Part shown: positions 1 through 7,565 of the stretch, piece by piece
Layout: each line of letters starts with the position of its first letter
How positions within the stretch are numbered: the stretch's first letter is position 1
Assembly (NCBI GenBank): GCA_002364085.1
Contig: DEXK01000001.1
Span: 16,829 to 30,438, forward strand
Source of the DNA: Balneolaceae bacterium UBA3186
GTDB taxonomy: Bacteria; Bacteroidota; Rhodothermia; Balneolales; Balneolaceae
Direction of reading: 5' to 3'
DNA: 13,610 nt
Notes under the pieces: model-generated
Databases searched by the model: none
Seen by the model: the letters and a program-made list of their open reading frames with translations, nothing else
What the model was told of the DNA's origin: nothing
Made by a program: the position numbers and the translations under genes

Positions 1-114
1 GCTGTCTTTGGTGACGACACTTCCAAACCAATCATTACTAAGCCAAAAATGTGATGTATTTGTCCTGTTAATTCTGATCTAAGAGCATTAATATTCAATT
101 CAACTTTTTCAATT
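1..114. other. Left-edge intergenic stretch, possible end of a neighbouring gene
   Basis: Coding here is undecided. On the plus strand a frame open from base 1 ends at a TGA at 52-54 (last residues T-K-P-K-M), in the same frame as the following CHAT gene, and could be the tail of an upstream gene. On the minus strand a frame is open from about base 98 (TTG) or base 35 (ATG) to the edge and reads L-N-I-N-A-L-R-S-E-L-T-G-Q; it could be the start of a divergent gene. Neither can be proved from so little sequence. No clear promoter or ribosome binding site for the CHAT gene is visible. Confidence 0.15.
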
Positions 115-3100
115 ATGCTCTTTATACTACTATTAACTTATTTATTACCTTCCCAGCCCATCGATCCTTACATATCGATAACAAATCAAGCGAATACTTA
201 TATAGAGTATATTAAACTGGACACGCAAAAGGACCTTAGTTTTTGGGCATTAAATGAATTATATAGCTCCAGCTGTGAGGTAAACAAAAATGTAAGTAGA
301 GCTATTGGACAATCCGCTTCTTCTTTTCTGCAAAGAATATTTTCTGATTTTGAGTGTACTACTAAAGAAAACGAAGATTCATTAAAATTTGAGCGGCTCG
401 AGTATTATGCAATAGAAACAGGTTCTTTTTCCACCTTAATTAACATTCTATCTTTAACCAGACCCAAAGGTAAATTAAACTCTACTTATTCAAAATTCTT
501 AGATCGGTGGCAACAAAGTCTTTCAAGTGACCAAATTCAGTTAGCTGAAGCTGTAAAAGATAGAAATAACATTTCTTTAACTGAAATAAATACCGAGTCC
601 AAGCTATTCATTTTATACTCCTTACTTTTTAGTGAATTCGTTAATAACTATTTCACTGCTGATGAGTTTACAATCATTATCACATACTTGAATAATACCC
701 AACAAACTGATATTACTGATTTTGACCGTTCCATATTGAATTTTAATCTAGTAAAAGCCGCCTATGAAACCAACCGATATATATTAATTTCCAATAAATT
801 TAATGAGTTAATTGCCTCTGAACTATATCCTCATTCTGAAAAGAAAGTAGGCGTTTTTAGTGGTTTAGATTTTGCTTTAAGTTACATCGGAAACTATTCT
901 GAGTCTTTATATCTTCAACGAAACATTCTGATCCCTCTCTCTAGGTACTACGATCAAAAAAGCAGAACCGACTTTGTATTATTACAGCAAAGCGCAAACC
1001 TTTACAACTTAGGAAAGTATGAAGATGCAAAACAGATTCTTGAAGATCTTTATAATGATCCGAACTCAACCATTCCAAAATCACAGCTATACAACAATTT
1101 ATCACTCTGCTATAAGCAATTAGGTCAAAAAAATGAGTACACACAATTTTTATTAAGAGCGATTCAGCAAGCAGAGAATGAAAAAAACCCAGATGACAAT
1201 TTTTATAAAGTAAAGCTTGGGCTATATCAGAATCTTTTTGTTTACTACAATTCTATTGGTGACTCGACTAGTGCCATGCCTTATATCCGAAAAGCTCAAA
1301 ATTTAGCCGAACTTAACAATGACCAATTTGAATTGGGTTCAATACATTTCTATCTAGGCGATTATTATTTAGAGCGGTTTAACGATTTTGATAAAGCATT
1401 AATTCAATTCAATATAGCTCAAACCTTGTTTACCTCAAGTCAAAACTATCTAAACAATAAGTTATTACTCAGCAAAAAAATAGAACTACTCATTGAAATT
1501 GATTCTTTACAAGAAGCTCAAAAAACGATTCAAGAAGTAAAAAATATTGCCTCTGAAAGTTCTGATACTCCTCAATATTTAGAAGCGCTAATATTTGAAG
1601 GGAACATCGCTGTTAAGCAAAATAACCTGGATAAAATTCAATCTGTTATCGATGAAATTAAAGTGTACTCTTTAGAAGATCTTGAGTTTGAAGTACTTGT
1701 CCGTTATTTCAACCTCCAAGCAACATTATTCTATAAGAAAAGTCTTTACAGAGAAGCTTATGTTTATCTCAAGCCAACATTAAATCAAATAATTGAGCGG
1801 GCAAAAGGAAGTGTAGAATCAGAAACAGGGTTCTGGTCGGTCAAAAAAGAGTATCTTGATTCTTTTGAGCTAATGATGTCTATACTAAAAAAACTAGATT
1901 ACACAGCTGAATCCATCGTATTTCTTGACAAGCTAAAGACTATAAATGATGCTTCGCTTTATAATAACCCGTTACTTAAAGCATCAAAACTATCCGAAAA
2001 AGAATTAGCTGAAGAGAAGAAATTAATAGCCAGAATTCAGAATCTTAGAACTGAATATTTAAGTGCTGATGAGAATTCAAAACAAGCTCTAAAAACTGAG
2101 ATAGACAAACTCTCTGCACAGAGACAATTGCTCACCAACAAAGTTATTAAATCTAGTCCGGAATCGGATCTACCCATTTGGAAAGTACAACAGCAGATGA
2201 ATACTGAAGAGTTAATTCTTCATTATACAGAACTGAATAATAAGCTCTATGTAAGTTCTATCTCGAAACAAAACTTAGATCTTTATATAATAGATATAAC
2301 TAATGATATAGATTTGGCGCTAAAAGAAGCTGCTAATGGGCTCGCTGCAGGAAAAACTTCATTATCTTCTTTATTTAAAGTATACAATCTCCTACGATTG
2401 AAAAATATCCCTGAAGGGATAACACAAATTACCGTTATTCCTGATAACGAATTATACAGAATACCTCTTGATGTACTACCTACAAAAAAACCGAATTCCG
2501 CCCATAGCTTCGGAAGTACAAATTATATGATCGAAGATTACAGCTTTAAATATTTCACTTCCCTGAAAGACTATTTGGAAAATAACAGAAATGCTCAAGG
2601 AAATTTAGAGACCGATTTTTCTGCATTTGCTATATCTTATTTCGATGATTTTCCTGAAACATTACCATCACTGCCTTTTGCTACTCAAGAAGCCAGAGAA
2701 ATTCAAAGAGTACTTACTTCTTTTGAAGATAAGAAAGTGTTTACAGGCAATGGCGCAACTGAACAAGCTTTTCAAGCTCAACTTAATACTTCGAAAATTC
2801 TACATGTTGCAACTCACAGTGAAGTATCCTCAAGAGACCCTTTATTCTCCACTATTTACTTAAAATCTGCAGAGTCTAAAGGCACAGAAGGTAATGCCTT
2901 ATACGCTTATGAATTATTTGACAATCAATTAGAAAATGATCTCATAATGTTAAATTCCTGTAGCTCAGGAACCGGAAGTTACCTTCAGGGTACCGGCATT
3001 ATGGGAATCAGTAGAGCTTTAAGATATGCTGGAGCAAAAAGCCTTGCACTGAATCTGTGGGAAGTTAATGATAAAATAGCTGCTGATTTTGCTACTAATT

Positions 3101-3336
3101 TTTATGCTCACATAAATCAAGGTTATTCGAAAAGTGATGCTATGAGATTAGCAAAGATTAACCATATAAAGACCGGTAGTGCAGATCCACATTATTGGGG
3201 AGCATATACTTTAATTGGGAACTCTAATCCTATCATAAAAAAACCAGCAAGCTCACAGTTTGTATTACCATTATTGATAACTGTGGGCTTGCTGGTTGGT
3301 TTTAACGTCAGAAAAAAATCTATCGAAAAAATATAG
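115..3336 (+). CDS. Exported TPR-CHAT domain protein (caspase-like peptidase fold), C-terminally membrane-anchored
   Basis: This 1073-residue protein starts with a hydrophobic export segment (residues 2-12) that lacks the usual leading lysines. A helical repeat region with TPR-like A/G/Y patterns spans roughly 284-560, and a charged coiled coil covers about 627-682. The C-terminal third (about 700-1040) is a CHAT domain: the H-V-A-T-H-S motif supplies H901 and the L-N-S-C-S-S-G motif supplies C949, the caspase/separase-type His/Cys dyad. A hydrophobic segment at about 1049-1065 is followed by R-K-K, a C-terminal anchor with an inside-positive tail. CHAT proteins are known as proteases in some defence systems, and TPR-CHAT proteins of this length are common in Bacteroidota. 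The topology (bulk outside the cytoplasm) and protease activity are inferred. ATG 115 is the first usable start after the TGA at 52-54. The minus-strand neighbour ends 5 bp away. Confidence 0.88.
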   Translation: MLFILLLTYLLPSQPIDPYISITNQANTYIEYIKLDTQKDLSFWALNELYSSSCEVNKNVSRAIGQSASSFLQRIFSDFECTTKENEDSLKFERLEYYAIETGSFSTLINILSLTRPKGKLNSTYSKFLDRWQQSLSSDQIQLAEAVKDRNNISLTEINTESKLFILYSLLFSEFVNNYFTADEFTIIITYLNNTQQTDITDFDRSILNFNLVKAAYETNRYILISNKFNELIASELYPHSEKKVGVFSGLDFALSYIGNYSESLYLQRNILIPLSRYYDQKSRTDFVLLQQSANLYNLGKYEDAKQILEDLYNDPNSTIPKSQLYNNLSLCYKQLGQKNEYTQFLLRAIQQAENEKNPDDNFYKVKLGLYQNLFVYYNSIGDSTSAMPYIRKAQNLAELNNDQFELGSIHFYLGDYYLERFNDFDKALIQFNIAQTLFTSSQNYLNNKLLLSKKIELLIEIDSLQEAQKTIQEVKNIASESSDTPQYLEALIFEGNIAVKQNNLDKIQSVIDEIKVYSLEDLEFEVLVRYFNLQATLFYKKSLYREAYVYLKPTLNQIIERAKGSVESETGFWSVKKEYLDSFELMMSILKKLDYTAESIVFLDKLKTINDASLYNNPLLKASKLSEKELAEEKKLIARIQNLRTEYLSADENSKQALKTEIDKLSAQRQLLTNKVIKSSPESDLPIWKVQQQMNTEELILHYTELNNKLYVSSISKQNLDLYIIDITNDIDLALKEAANGLAAGKTSLSSLFKVYNLLRLKNIPEGITQITVIPDNELYRIPLDVLPTKKPNSAHSFGSTNYMIEDYSFKYFTSLKDYLENNRNAQGNLETDFSAFAISYFDDFPETLPSLPFATQEAREIQRVLTSFEDKKVFTGNGATEQAFQAQLNTSKILHVATHSEVSSRDPLFSTIYLKSAESKGTEGNALYAYELFDNQLENDLIMLNSCSSGTGSYLQGTGIMGISRALRYAGAKSLALNLWEVNDKIAADFATNFYAHINQGYSKSDAMRLAKINHIKTGSADPHYWGAYTLIGNSNPIIKKPASSQFVLPLLITVGLLVGFNVRKKSIEKI
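3237..3297 (-). terminator. Strong intrinsic terminator of the minus-strand TPR gene, nested in the CHAT coding sequence
   Basis: The arms at 3242-3260 and 3279-3297 form a 19-bp inverted repeat with one non-Watson-Crick position (T3253 against G3286) and an 18-nt loop at 3261-3278. On the minus strand the hairpin is followed by seven T residues (the A-run at 3237-3243 on plus), the classic intrinsic terminator layout. It starts 44 bp beyond the stop of the minus-strand gene at 3342. In the plus direction only GGTTTT follows, so it should be weaker there, and it would lie before the CHAT stop codon. The hairpin sequence encodes residues around the start of the CHAT C-terminal membrane segment. 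Confidence 0.85.
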
Positions 3337-3341
3337 ATAGA

Positions 3342-4085
3342 TTACTTATCCATTGCATTTAAAGCATTAATATAGCTCTTGGCAATACGGCTATAATCTC
3401 TGTCAAGATCGTAAGTATTTTGGAATGCGATTTTGGCTTCTTCCAATTGATCTAACTGAAAGTAAGAATTAGCTAGTAACCAATAAGCCTTTTCTAGAGT
3501 ACTTTCTGAAATACCTGATTGCTCAGTTGCAGTTTTAAAATTGGAAGCAGCGTCGCTGTATTCTCCCAAATTATATTGAATAGAGCCTAAAGTGATAGAA
3601 AACTCTGCTATCAGGTTAGGATCTTCTTCATTAGTTAGCTCATTGCTAAGAAGCTCTTTGGCTTCCTGAGTACTCCCATCTGCAGCAAGTTGAATAGCTT
3701 TTTTGATAACTTCGTTAGTAATGCTTGAAGAAACTCCTACATCACTTCTCACGATATCAAGTCCAATCTCCGGAATTGGAGATTTAGGCGAAGAATTTTC
3801 TGTTGAATAATTCATCACACCAAGAACCCCAACAAAAATTACTACAGCTGCTGCAGTAACATAACTTGCATATTTTCTGAGCTGGATTGCAATTCCAGGA
3901 GTTTTACTTTCTCTCTTTTCTTCTATTATAGCCTTAAGATTGGCAACACTCTTCATATAGTCCAAATAATACCCATCTTGAATTAATTCAATCCATAAAG
4001 CATCGATTTCTTCTTCGGATAGCCGCCCGTTTAAGTATAGATCTATTTTTCTCTCTAGATCTTTATTAAGATTATTTTGAATCAT
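3342..4085 (-). CDS. Membrane-anchored TPR protein with anti-sigma-factor-like layout
   Basis: This is a 247-residue protein. Residues 1-60 form a helical cytoplasmic-type domain with a D-L-Y-L-N-G-x-L-S-E-E-E-I pattern, like the N-terminal region of many Bacteroidota anti-sigma factors but without a zinc-binding His/Cys set. One transmembrane segment lies at about 72-92, then a Ser/Pro linker, and two TPR-like repeats at about 160-191 and 197-230. The likely topology is N-terminus in, TPRs out, so its TPRs would share a compartment with the exported CHAT protein encoded convergently 5 bp away. No sigma factor gene is visible. The ATG at 4085 is preceded by AAAAGG about 9 nt upstream, a modest ribosome binding site. 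Anti-sigma or partner function is inferred; a plain TPR membrane protein is the alternative. Confidence 0.75.
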   Translation of the reverse strand: MIQNNLNKDLERKIDLYLNGRLSEEEIDALWIELIQDGYYLDYMKSVANLKAIIEEKRESKTPGIAIQLRKYASYVTAAAVVIFVGVLGVMNYSTENSSPKSPIPEIGLDIVRSDVGVSSSITNEVIKKAIQLAADGSTQEAKELLSNELTNEEDPNLIAEFSITLGSIQYNLGEYSDAASNFKTATEQSGISESTLEKAYWLLANSYFQLDQLEEAKIAFQNTYDLDRDYSRIAKSYINALNAMDK

Positions 4086-4126
4086 TATTATTTACCTTTT
4101 AAATGCTTTCACAAATAGTTTATATT

Positions 4127-4195
4127 CCAAAACCGATCATTTCAGCATGGTTTTGTACCATTATTTTAGGAAAGAAGTTTTTTTTAGTTCTTTCC
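4127..4195. promoter_or_regulatory. Inverted repeats in the divergent gap between the TPR and thioredoxin genes
   Basis: The 265-bp gap between the two outward-facing genes holds three inverted repeats. CAAAACC (4128-4134) pairs with GGTTTTG (4149-4155) over a 14-nt spacer. ATGGT (4147-4151) pairs with ACCAT (4157-4161), sharing bases with the first, so the two are mutually exclusive. GGAAAGAA (4169-4176) pairs with TTCTTTCC (4188-4195) around a T-rich loop. None is followed by a T-tract, so they are not typical terminators. They could be operators or 5' leader structures. No confident promoter boxes were recognised in the gap. Confidence 0.25.
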
Positions 4196-4350
4196 GTTCG
4201 CTAACAAGAGCATCTAACCTATTGTTTGTTACAGCTGTCGCCATAATAAAACATTAGAAAATCTTAAGAAATAAAACCTTATTTAATTCCTTTTTCAAAT
4301 AAATGTTTTATCCTTACCGAAGATACGTTTTAAAACTGATCCAAGTCTTT

Positions 4351-5790
4351 ATGAAAACAGCATATTTTATACCTCTACTTTTTTTAACACTAATATTATT
4401 AAGTGCATGCAAAAATGAAGTGGTAATGTCGGTCAGCGGATCTGTTGACTATCTCGGAGAAGCTAATATATCAGTTTCGGAACAACCTCTTCATTACAAG
4501 TATTCCCCCAAAAAAATATATAGTGTAACTCATAAAGAAAATGGTGCTTTTAAGATCGATATACCGATTTCTGTGAACCGAAAGTTGATCTTTACTATTG
4601 ATGATCAATCACTTTCTCTGATTGCAGACCCAAATGATAAGCTAAATCTTACTATTTCTCGAGCGTCTTTTCCTCTGGATACAGATTTTGATTCGATTCA
4701 TAAAGATGATTATGAAGCATACAAAAACTATTTGAGTGAAATAAACGGTCTGGATAAACTCATTGAAAAAGAGATGAACAATTTTAAAGCGGGTCTGGAT
4801 AATTCAGCTTTGGAACTAAGCAACAAAAAAATAAATATTGCTGAAAAACACCTTATGGGGACCCATTTTGAACACCTCATTCTAAAGACAAAAGGTGAAC
4901 TCTTAGTGAATAAGATTAAATCTGTGGAATACAGATTAGGTAAAACCGGATTTGAAGCTGACTTGGAAAGAACACGCATTCTAGAGCAAGCAAAGACTGA
5001 CGATTTCTTCACTTTGGAATCTTTAGAATCTCAACGTGCAGGAATACGGGACGTCACACATTACTACGCACGCACTTTTGGAATCTATGACAGCGTGAAT
5101 AAGGCTTATGGTAAAGATCTCGCGGAATATGATATCAAAAGGCTTGCCTATGAAGAACTGAATGAAAAACGCCTGGAAGTGATCGAATACATAGAAGATC
5201 GAAAAGCCAAAGCGTACGCAAAAATGTTTTTAGTAGCAGAGCGAATTGGAGAAGTTGAACTATCAAAAGCCGAGCCAAGCTACCGATCTTATCTTGAAGA
5301 ATACGCCGACTTCACTGAATACACTGAGTTTTTAACGTATTTCTATAACGAGATTAAATCCGTTTCACCTGGTGAGCCTGCCAAGTCTTTTGCTCTAAAA
5401 GATAAAGAGGGAAATACACATACATTGGAAGATTATAAAGGCAAGTATGTATTACTAGATTTTTGGGCTGGTTGGTGTCAACCTTGCTTGGATGAATTTC
5501 CTGTAATGAGAGATATTTATAACGACTTTAGTAGGGAAGATTTTGAAATTATTGGTATTTCTACGGAAATTGATAAAGATGTTTGGACAGCAGATATTGA
5601 AAAATTCGAGAATCCATGGCCTCAACTTTATGGTGGTAATGGCTTTGATCAGGAGACGTTTAAAGCATATAAAGGTGGTGGAATTCCATTTTATATTCTA
5701 ATTGATCCGGATGGAAACATTGCCCGATATAATGATATTAGAGCAACGTTCAATTTAAGAGAAGTATTAAACGAGCTTATTGATGAATAA
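4351..5790 (+). CDS. TlpA/ResA-like thioredoxin-family lipoprotein
   Basis: I prefer the ATG at 4351 over the in-frame ATG at 4303 because it gives a clean lipoprotein signal: M-K-T, a hydrophobic core, then L-S-A-C with the lipidated Cys at residue 20. The mature 479-residue product has an N-terminal beta-rich region (about 24-115) like the DUF4369-type domains common in Bacteroidota thiol proteins, a charged helical middle (about 130-330), and a C-terminal thioredoxin fold. The active site W-C-Q-P-C is at C376/C379 and the cis-proline is P446 in G-G-G-I-P-F. Such proteins exchange disulfides outside the cytoplasmic membrane, for example in cytochrome c maturation or oxidative-damage repair; the partner here is unknown. 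Its stop overlaps the next gene by 8 bp. Confidence 0.85.
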   Translation: MKTAYFIPLLFLTLILLSACKNEVVMSVSGSVDYLGEANISVSEQPLHYKYSPKKIYSVTHKENGAFKIDIPISVNRKLIFTIDDQSLSLIADPNDKLNLTISRASFPLDTDFDSIHKDDYEAYKNYLSEINGLDKLIEKEMNNFKAGLDNSALELSNKKINIAEKHLMGTHFEHLILKTKGELLVNKIKSVEYRLGKTGFEADLERTRILEQAKTDDFFTLESLESQRAGIRDVTHYYARTFGIYDSVNKAYGKDLAEYDIKRLAYEELNEKRLEVIEYIEDRKAKAYAKMFLVAERIGEVELSKAEPSYRSYLEEYADFTEYTEFLTYFYNEIKSVSPGEPAKSFALKDKEGNTHTLEDYKGKYVLLDFWAGWCQPCLDEFPVMRDIYNDFSREDFEIIGISTEIDKDVWTADIEKFENPWPQLYGGNGFDQETFKAYKGGGIPFYILIDPDGNIARYNDIRATFNLREVLNELIDE

Positions 5791-6913
5791 ATCTATATAT
5801 AAATTTCAGTTCTTAATCTTAGTAACAGCACTTTTTATTAACTCGTGCAATTCTGAAAAGCCAGCTGAAAAAACCACTTCATTTACTGATAAACAACTCG
5901 GACAAATGTTAGTAGTAGGTTTTCGAGGAACTGAAATTAATGCCGAAAGTCCAATTGTTCGGGATATAAAGGAGAGAAATTTAGGAGGGGTCATTCTATA
6001 TAGTTACGACTACCAAACTAAATCCTATAATAGAAATATTGAATCTCCTGATCAGCTCTTAAAATTAAATAGTGCTTTGGTTGGGTATTCTATAAACCCT
6101 CCCTTTATTTCTGTAGAACATGATGGAAGCGAGCACTCAGCATTGCACAATTTATATCCATCTATGGAAAATATTTTTGAGCAAAACTCTTTTTCAGATA
6201 CGCTTGAAGTAATAAATAATTCCAGACGATTTGCTCAGGAATTTATGGTTGTTGGAATAAATACAAACTTTCATCCAAGGCTAGATCTGAAAACTAAAGA
6301 ATCATCCAATGCTGCATTGATTTCTTACGATCCACAAAAAGTCACAGAAATCTCTAACCTGATTCTGGATGAATACGATACCGAAAAATTGTTAAGCGTT
6401 CCTAAATACTTTCCGGGCTATACTGTTGATTATAATCCAACTGATTCAACAGACAATATAACTTCATCCTGGTCTGAAGATTTTCTGACTCCGTACAAAA
6501 ACCTGTTTGAACAGCGAACTATCAGAGCAATCCAAGTCTCCCATGCTACTAACGCACATATCGATTCCTCCTGGCCCGGCACTTTCTCTCATTCAACTGT
6601 TTCAGGTTTACTACGTGACTCTCTTGGATTTGAAGGTGTGGTATTCTCTGATGACCTTCAAAAACCCATCATCAACTTGAATTATGATCTGGAAACCTCG
6701 ATTCTACAATCAATAAATGCCGGAGTAGATGTTTTGGTATTTGGAAATAATTTTAAATACGATGAAGCTATAGCACAGAAAGCTATTGCCATCATGCAAA
6801 GATTATTGAAGGAAGGAAAAATTAAACCTGAAACAATAGAAGCTGCTCTGAAAAGAATTGACCAGCTTAAACAAGATGTTATTGCCGAGCTCTGTACATG
6901 CCTGACTACGTAA
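5783..6913 (+). CDS. Divergent glycoside hydrolase family 3 (NagZ-like) lipoprotein, probably catalytically altered
   Basis: This 376-residue lipoprotein (signal ending I-N-S-C, C22) has a GH3 N-terminal-type barrel. It keeps the overall NagZ order: G-Q-M-L-V-V-G-F-R-G near the start, G-G-V-I-L-Y, a V-N/F-x-P-x-L-D-L-like strand, and V-V-F-S-D-D-L-Q (D290/D291) where NagZ carries its nucleophile Asp. The NagZ signature K-H-F-P-G-H-G...D-S-H, which binds substrate and supplies the His acid/base, is here K208-Y-F-P-G-Y213...D221-S-T223: all three histidines are gone. The sugar-binding D-Q-E-G-G-R segment is also changed, to E-H-D-G-S-E. ATG 5783 is chosen over TTG 5780. It overlaps the thioredoxin gene by 8 bp and the HD gene by 16 bp, indicating an operon. 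It may bind rather than cleave glycans, or use another mechanism. Confidence 0.8.
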   Translation: MNKSIYKFQFLILVTALFINSCNSEKPAEKTTSFTDKQLGQMLVVGFRGTEINAESPIVRDIKERNLGGVILYSYDYQTKSYNRNIESPDQLLKLNSALVGYSINPPFISVEHDGSEHSALHNLYPSMENIFEQNSFSDTLEVINNSRRFAQEFMVVGINTNFHPRLDLKTKESSNAALISYDPQKVTEISNLILDEYDTEKLLSVPKYFPGYTVDYNPTDSTDNITSSWSEDFLTPYKNLFEQRTIRAIQVSHATNAHIDSSWPGTFSHSTVSGLLRDSLGFEGVVFSDDLQKPIINLNYDLETSILQSINAGVDVLVFGNNFKYDEAIAQKAIAIMQRLLKEGKIKPETIEAALKRIDQLKQDVIAELCTCLTT

Positions 6914-7551
6914 CAAAAACTGCTGAGTTTGTTCGAAATAAACTTGAGGGAGAAGGTTCGGGTCATGATTGGTGGCATATTTTAAGAGTGTGGAATATGT
7001 CAAAAAGGTTGGCTTCAGAAGCAACCGATCCTGTTTCAACTCTCGTTATTGAACTAGCTGCGTTGCTACATGATATTGCAGATCACAAGTTCCATAATGG
7101 GGATTTAAGTGTCGGACCTAAAGTAGCCTCTGAATGGTTGCATTCCATTAAGGTTGATAAGGAAGTAATCGATCATGTATCTAATATCATCAAAGACCTT
7201 TCATTTAAAGGAGCTGAGGTTGCTACACCGATGAAAACCATGGAAGGCAAGATCGTTCAGGATGCCGATCGTTTGGATGCCATTGGTGCTCTCGGAATTG
7301 CCCGTGCTTTTGCTTATGGCGGATATAAATCACGTGAATTATATAACCCGAATATAGAACCCGTTTCACATACCAGTTTTGAGGCATACAGAAAGGATGA
7401 AGGTCACACCATTAACCACTTCTACGAAAAGCTTTTTCTCCTTAAGGATCGAATGAATACAGAGTCCGCCAAAAAAATTGCTAATGAACGACATTCTTTT
7501 ATGAAAGAATATGTGGATCGTTTCTTACAAGAATGGGAAGGAAATCAATAA
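6898..7551 (+). CDS. HD-domain phosphohydrolase, YpgQ/YedJ type
   Basis: This is a 217-residue cytoplasmic protein with no signal peptide. The HD-superfamily metal ligands are in place: H27 in G-H-D-W-W-H-I-L-R-V, H58-D59 in L-L-H-D-I-A-D, and D122 in the characteristic Q-D-A-D-R-L-D-A-I-G-A. The length and the late N-H-F-Y-E-K-L motif match the YpgQ/YedJ family, for which nucleotide pyrophosphohydrolase activity has been reported in Bacillus. The substrate here is inferred. It starts 16 bp inside the GH3 gene, so it is probably translated by coupling. Its stop is 14 bp from the convergent CotH gene. Confidence 0.88.
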   Translation: MPDYVTKTAEFVRNKLEGEGSGHDWWHILRVWNMSKRLASEATDPVSTLVIELAALLHDIADHKFHNGDLSVGPKVASEWLHSIKVDKEVIDHVSNIIKDLSFKGAEVATPMKTMEGKIVQDADRLDAIGALGIARAFAYGGYKSRELYNPNIEPVSHTSFEAYRKDEGHTINHFYEKLFLLKDRMNTESAKKIANERHSFMKEYVDRFLQEWEGNQ

Positions 7552-7565
7552 GATCTCTTTTGCAT

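Noticed and set aside
2627..2863. 78-residue plus-strand open frame inside the CHAT gene
   Set aside because: It is out of frame within a strongly supported domain, has biased Leu/Lys composition and no start signal; a shadow frame.
4269..4284. AAATAA-AACC-TTATTT hairpin upstream of the thioredoxin gene
   Set aside because: A pure A/T 6-bp stem is expected often by chance in this base composition.
4303..4350. Longer N-terminus for the thioredoxin lipoprotein from the ATG at 4303
   Set aside because: The extra 16 residues would bury the lipoprotein signal; starting at 4351 gives a standard M-K...L-S-A-C signal.
6682..7039. Minus-strand open frames of 78-98 residues across the GH3/HD junction
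   Set aside because: They lie antisense to two well-supported genes and show no recognisable domain or ribosome binding site.
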